NCBI GenBank assembly: GCA_003220195.1
Contig: QHRT01000021.1
Coordinates: forward strand, 12,228 to 18,400
Length of the DNA: 6,173 bases
From: Candidatus Rokuibacteriota bacterium
GTDB lineage: Bacteria; Methylomirabilota; Methylomirabilia; Rokubacteriales; CSP1-6
Direction of reading: 5' to 3'
Shown piece after piece: positions 4,984 to 6,173 of the stretch. The notes beneath the pieces were generated by a model. It was given only the letters and a program-made list of their open reading frames with translations. It was not told where the DNA came from and ran no database searches. The position numbers and the translations under genes were made by a program. Positions within the stretch are counted from its first letter, which is position 1; each line of letters opens with the position of its first letter.

Positions 4984-6173
4984 CTAGTTGATGCGCTCGT
5001 ACTTGCCGCGATCCGTGATGCGGACCGCGGTGACCACCGGGTTCAGGTTGTCGCCGGTCGGCGGATTCTTGAAGACGACCCGATTGCCCAGGGGCGTCAT
5101 GAACTCGAGCTTGCCCAGGGCCTGGGCGAATCGTTCCCGGTCCGTGATCGTGCCGGCCCTCTTCGCCGCTTCCACGGCGGTGTGAACCGAATCGTACCCG
5201 TAGGTGGAGTACTGCGTCGGCGACAGGTCGGGATACGCCTTCGAGTAGTCCTCCAGGAACTTCCGGAGGCCGCCGGTGGCGGTCACCAGATCCGCCGCGA
5301 TCCAGGTGAAGCCGCCCTTGAACGCCCCGCGGGCGTTGTCCCACGCGGTCGTATCCAGGAAGGCGCCGTCGGGCGTGTACAGCGGCGCCTTGATGCCTCC
5401 GTCGACCATTTGCAGGGCGACTCTGGCCCCGTCACCGATCGCGGCCATGATGCCAACCAGGTCCGGGTTGCCCGCGCGGATCGTGGAGATCTGGGCGGAG
5501 TAGTCCTGCTCCCCGGAGCGGAACACGGTGTCGGCGACGATCTGCACGCCGAGCTTCTGCACCGTCCTCTTGGACGCGTTGTACGAGGCGACCTGACCGT
5601 CCTGCGTCTGGTCGTGGATGAAGGCGATCTTCTTGGCGCCCAGGTGCTTGACCATGGCCTCGACGAAGATCGGCATGGCGATCTCGATCGCCGGGTTCAC
5701 GCGCACGACGTACGGGTTCCACTCCTTGAGCGGCGGGCCCGATCCGTTGCCGATCGTCGGCATCTTCAACTGGCCCGCGACCGGCACCATGGGCAGGAAC
5801 CCGACCGAATTACAGGGCCCCATCACGGCCAGGATCTTGGGATCGCCGGCCGCCTGGCGCAAGAGCGCGATCGCCTCGTTGCGATCGTTCGCCATGTCGG
5901 CTTTGACGAGCTCGATGACGTACCGGCTTCCTCGCTCGTGCGGGACTCCGCCCGCCGCGTTCAGCTCCTTGACCGCCAGCTCCGAACCGGCGTGGACGCG
6001 CATGCCATAGGACGCGGACGGACCGGTGAGGGGCTGGATGCTCATGAGCTTCAGTGTTGCCGCGGTGGGCCTCAACTGGGCGAACGCGCGCCTGGCGGTC
6101 ATTGCGCCGAGCAACGGCGAGGCGGCGATGCCGACCATGCCCGTGGCGCTGACATTCAGGAACGTCCTGCGGC
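4984..6173 (-). CDS. Tat-exported ABC transporter substrate-binding protein, LivK/Peripla_BP_6 type (5' end cut off)
   Basis: A periplasmic class I solute-binding protein of the branched-chain amino acid/amide family. The frame stays open past ATG 6138 to the window end and reads RRTFLNVSATG before it. The preceding partial codon (xGC) allows serine, matching the Tat consensus SRRxFLK, so the true start lies just beyond the window and 6138 is internal. A hydrophobic stretch and ARRAFA suggest cleavage about 20 residues after M(6138). The mature part begins with LKLMSIQPLTGPSASYG and ELAVKELNAAGG, followed by AVMGPCNSVGFLPMVPVA (ligand-site serine region) and KKIAFIHDQTQDGQ, all typical of the family. 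It is intact to the TAG at 4986-4984 and of normal length (about 370 mature residues). It probably feeds the LivH/LivM-type permeases on the opposite strand; its ligand is unknown. Confidence 0.92.
   Translation of the reverse strand, partial: RRTFLNVSATGMVGIAASPLLGAMTARRAFAQLRPTAATLKLMSIQPLTGPSASYGMRVHAGSELAVKELNAAGGVPHERGSRYVIELVKADMANDRNEAIALLRQAAGDPKILAVMGPCNSVGFLPMVPVAGQLKMPTIGNGSGPPLKEWNPYVVRVNPAIEIAMPIFVEAMVKHLGAKKIAFIHDQTQDGQVASYNASKRTVQKLGVQIVADTVFRSGEQDYSAQISTIRAGNPDLVGIMAAIGDGARVALQMVDGGIKAPLYTPDGAFLDTTAWDNARGAFKGGFTWIAADLVTATGGLRKFLEDYSKAYPDLSPTQYSTYGYDSVHTAVEAAKRAGTITDRERFAQALGKLEFMTPLGNRVVFKNPPTGDNLNPVVTAVRITDRGKYERIN

Noticed and set aside
1..6173. CRISPR array, tRNA/rRNA, insertion sequence or attachment sites
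   Set aside because: No regularly spaced repeats, no tRNA-like cloverleaf or rRNA sequence, no transposase-like protein and no flanking inverted repeats were seen in either strand.

Overview
The window is G+C-rich (about two thirds by eye) bacterial chromosomal DNA. It holds the end of one rightward operon facing a leftward pair of genes. Uncertainly, the style (a LivH/LivM-type importer next to cyclase and amidohydrolase genes, and a Tat-exported solute-binding protein) suggests a soil or sediment bacterium such as Rokubacteria/Methylomirabilota or a proteobacterium. No rRNA, tRNA or other phylogenetic marker is present to settle this.

Layout, left to right. 1-352 (+): C-terminal part of a LivH-type permease, cut by the window edge. 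353-1126 (+): LivM-type permease, which appears to lack about 20 residues near its C-terminus. 1116-2060 (+): metal-dependent cyclase/kynurenine formamidase-family hydrolase. 2076-3467 (+): dihydropyrimidinase/hydantoinase-type amidohydrolase with all metal ligands. These four are packed with junctions of 0 nt, an 11-nt overlap and 15 nt, and look like one operon. 3464-4775 (-): a broken TIM-barrel-like gene of unknown function, readable only by joining three reading frames. 4776-4983: a 208-nt spacer with two strong hairpins. 4984-6173 (-): Tat-exported periplasmic solute-binding protein of the LivK/Peripla_BP_6 family, cut at its N-terminus by the window end.

As a system, the binding protein and the two permeases would import a small molecule. 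The two hydrolases would then open or deformylate a cyclic amide or imide in the cytoplasm. The enzymes suggest that the cargo may be a hydantoin, dihydropyrimidine or similar compound rather than a branched-chain amino acid. This is inference from gene neighbourhood. The ABC ATPases (LivG/LivF) are not in the window.

The most notable feature is damage. Three coding lesions, one in-frame gap in livM and two frame changes in the leftward hypothetical gene, lie within about 3.2 kb. The restored tail of the hypothetical gene ends on the same CTAG tetranucleotide that contains the stop codon of the opposing amidohydrolase gene. No convincing new system, CRISPR array, insertion sequence or RNA gene was seen.
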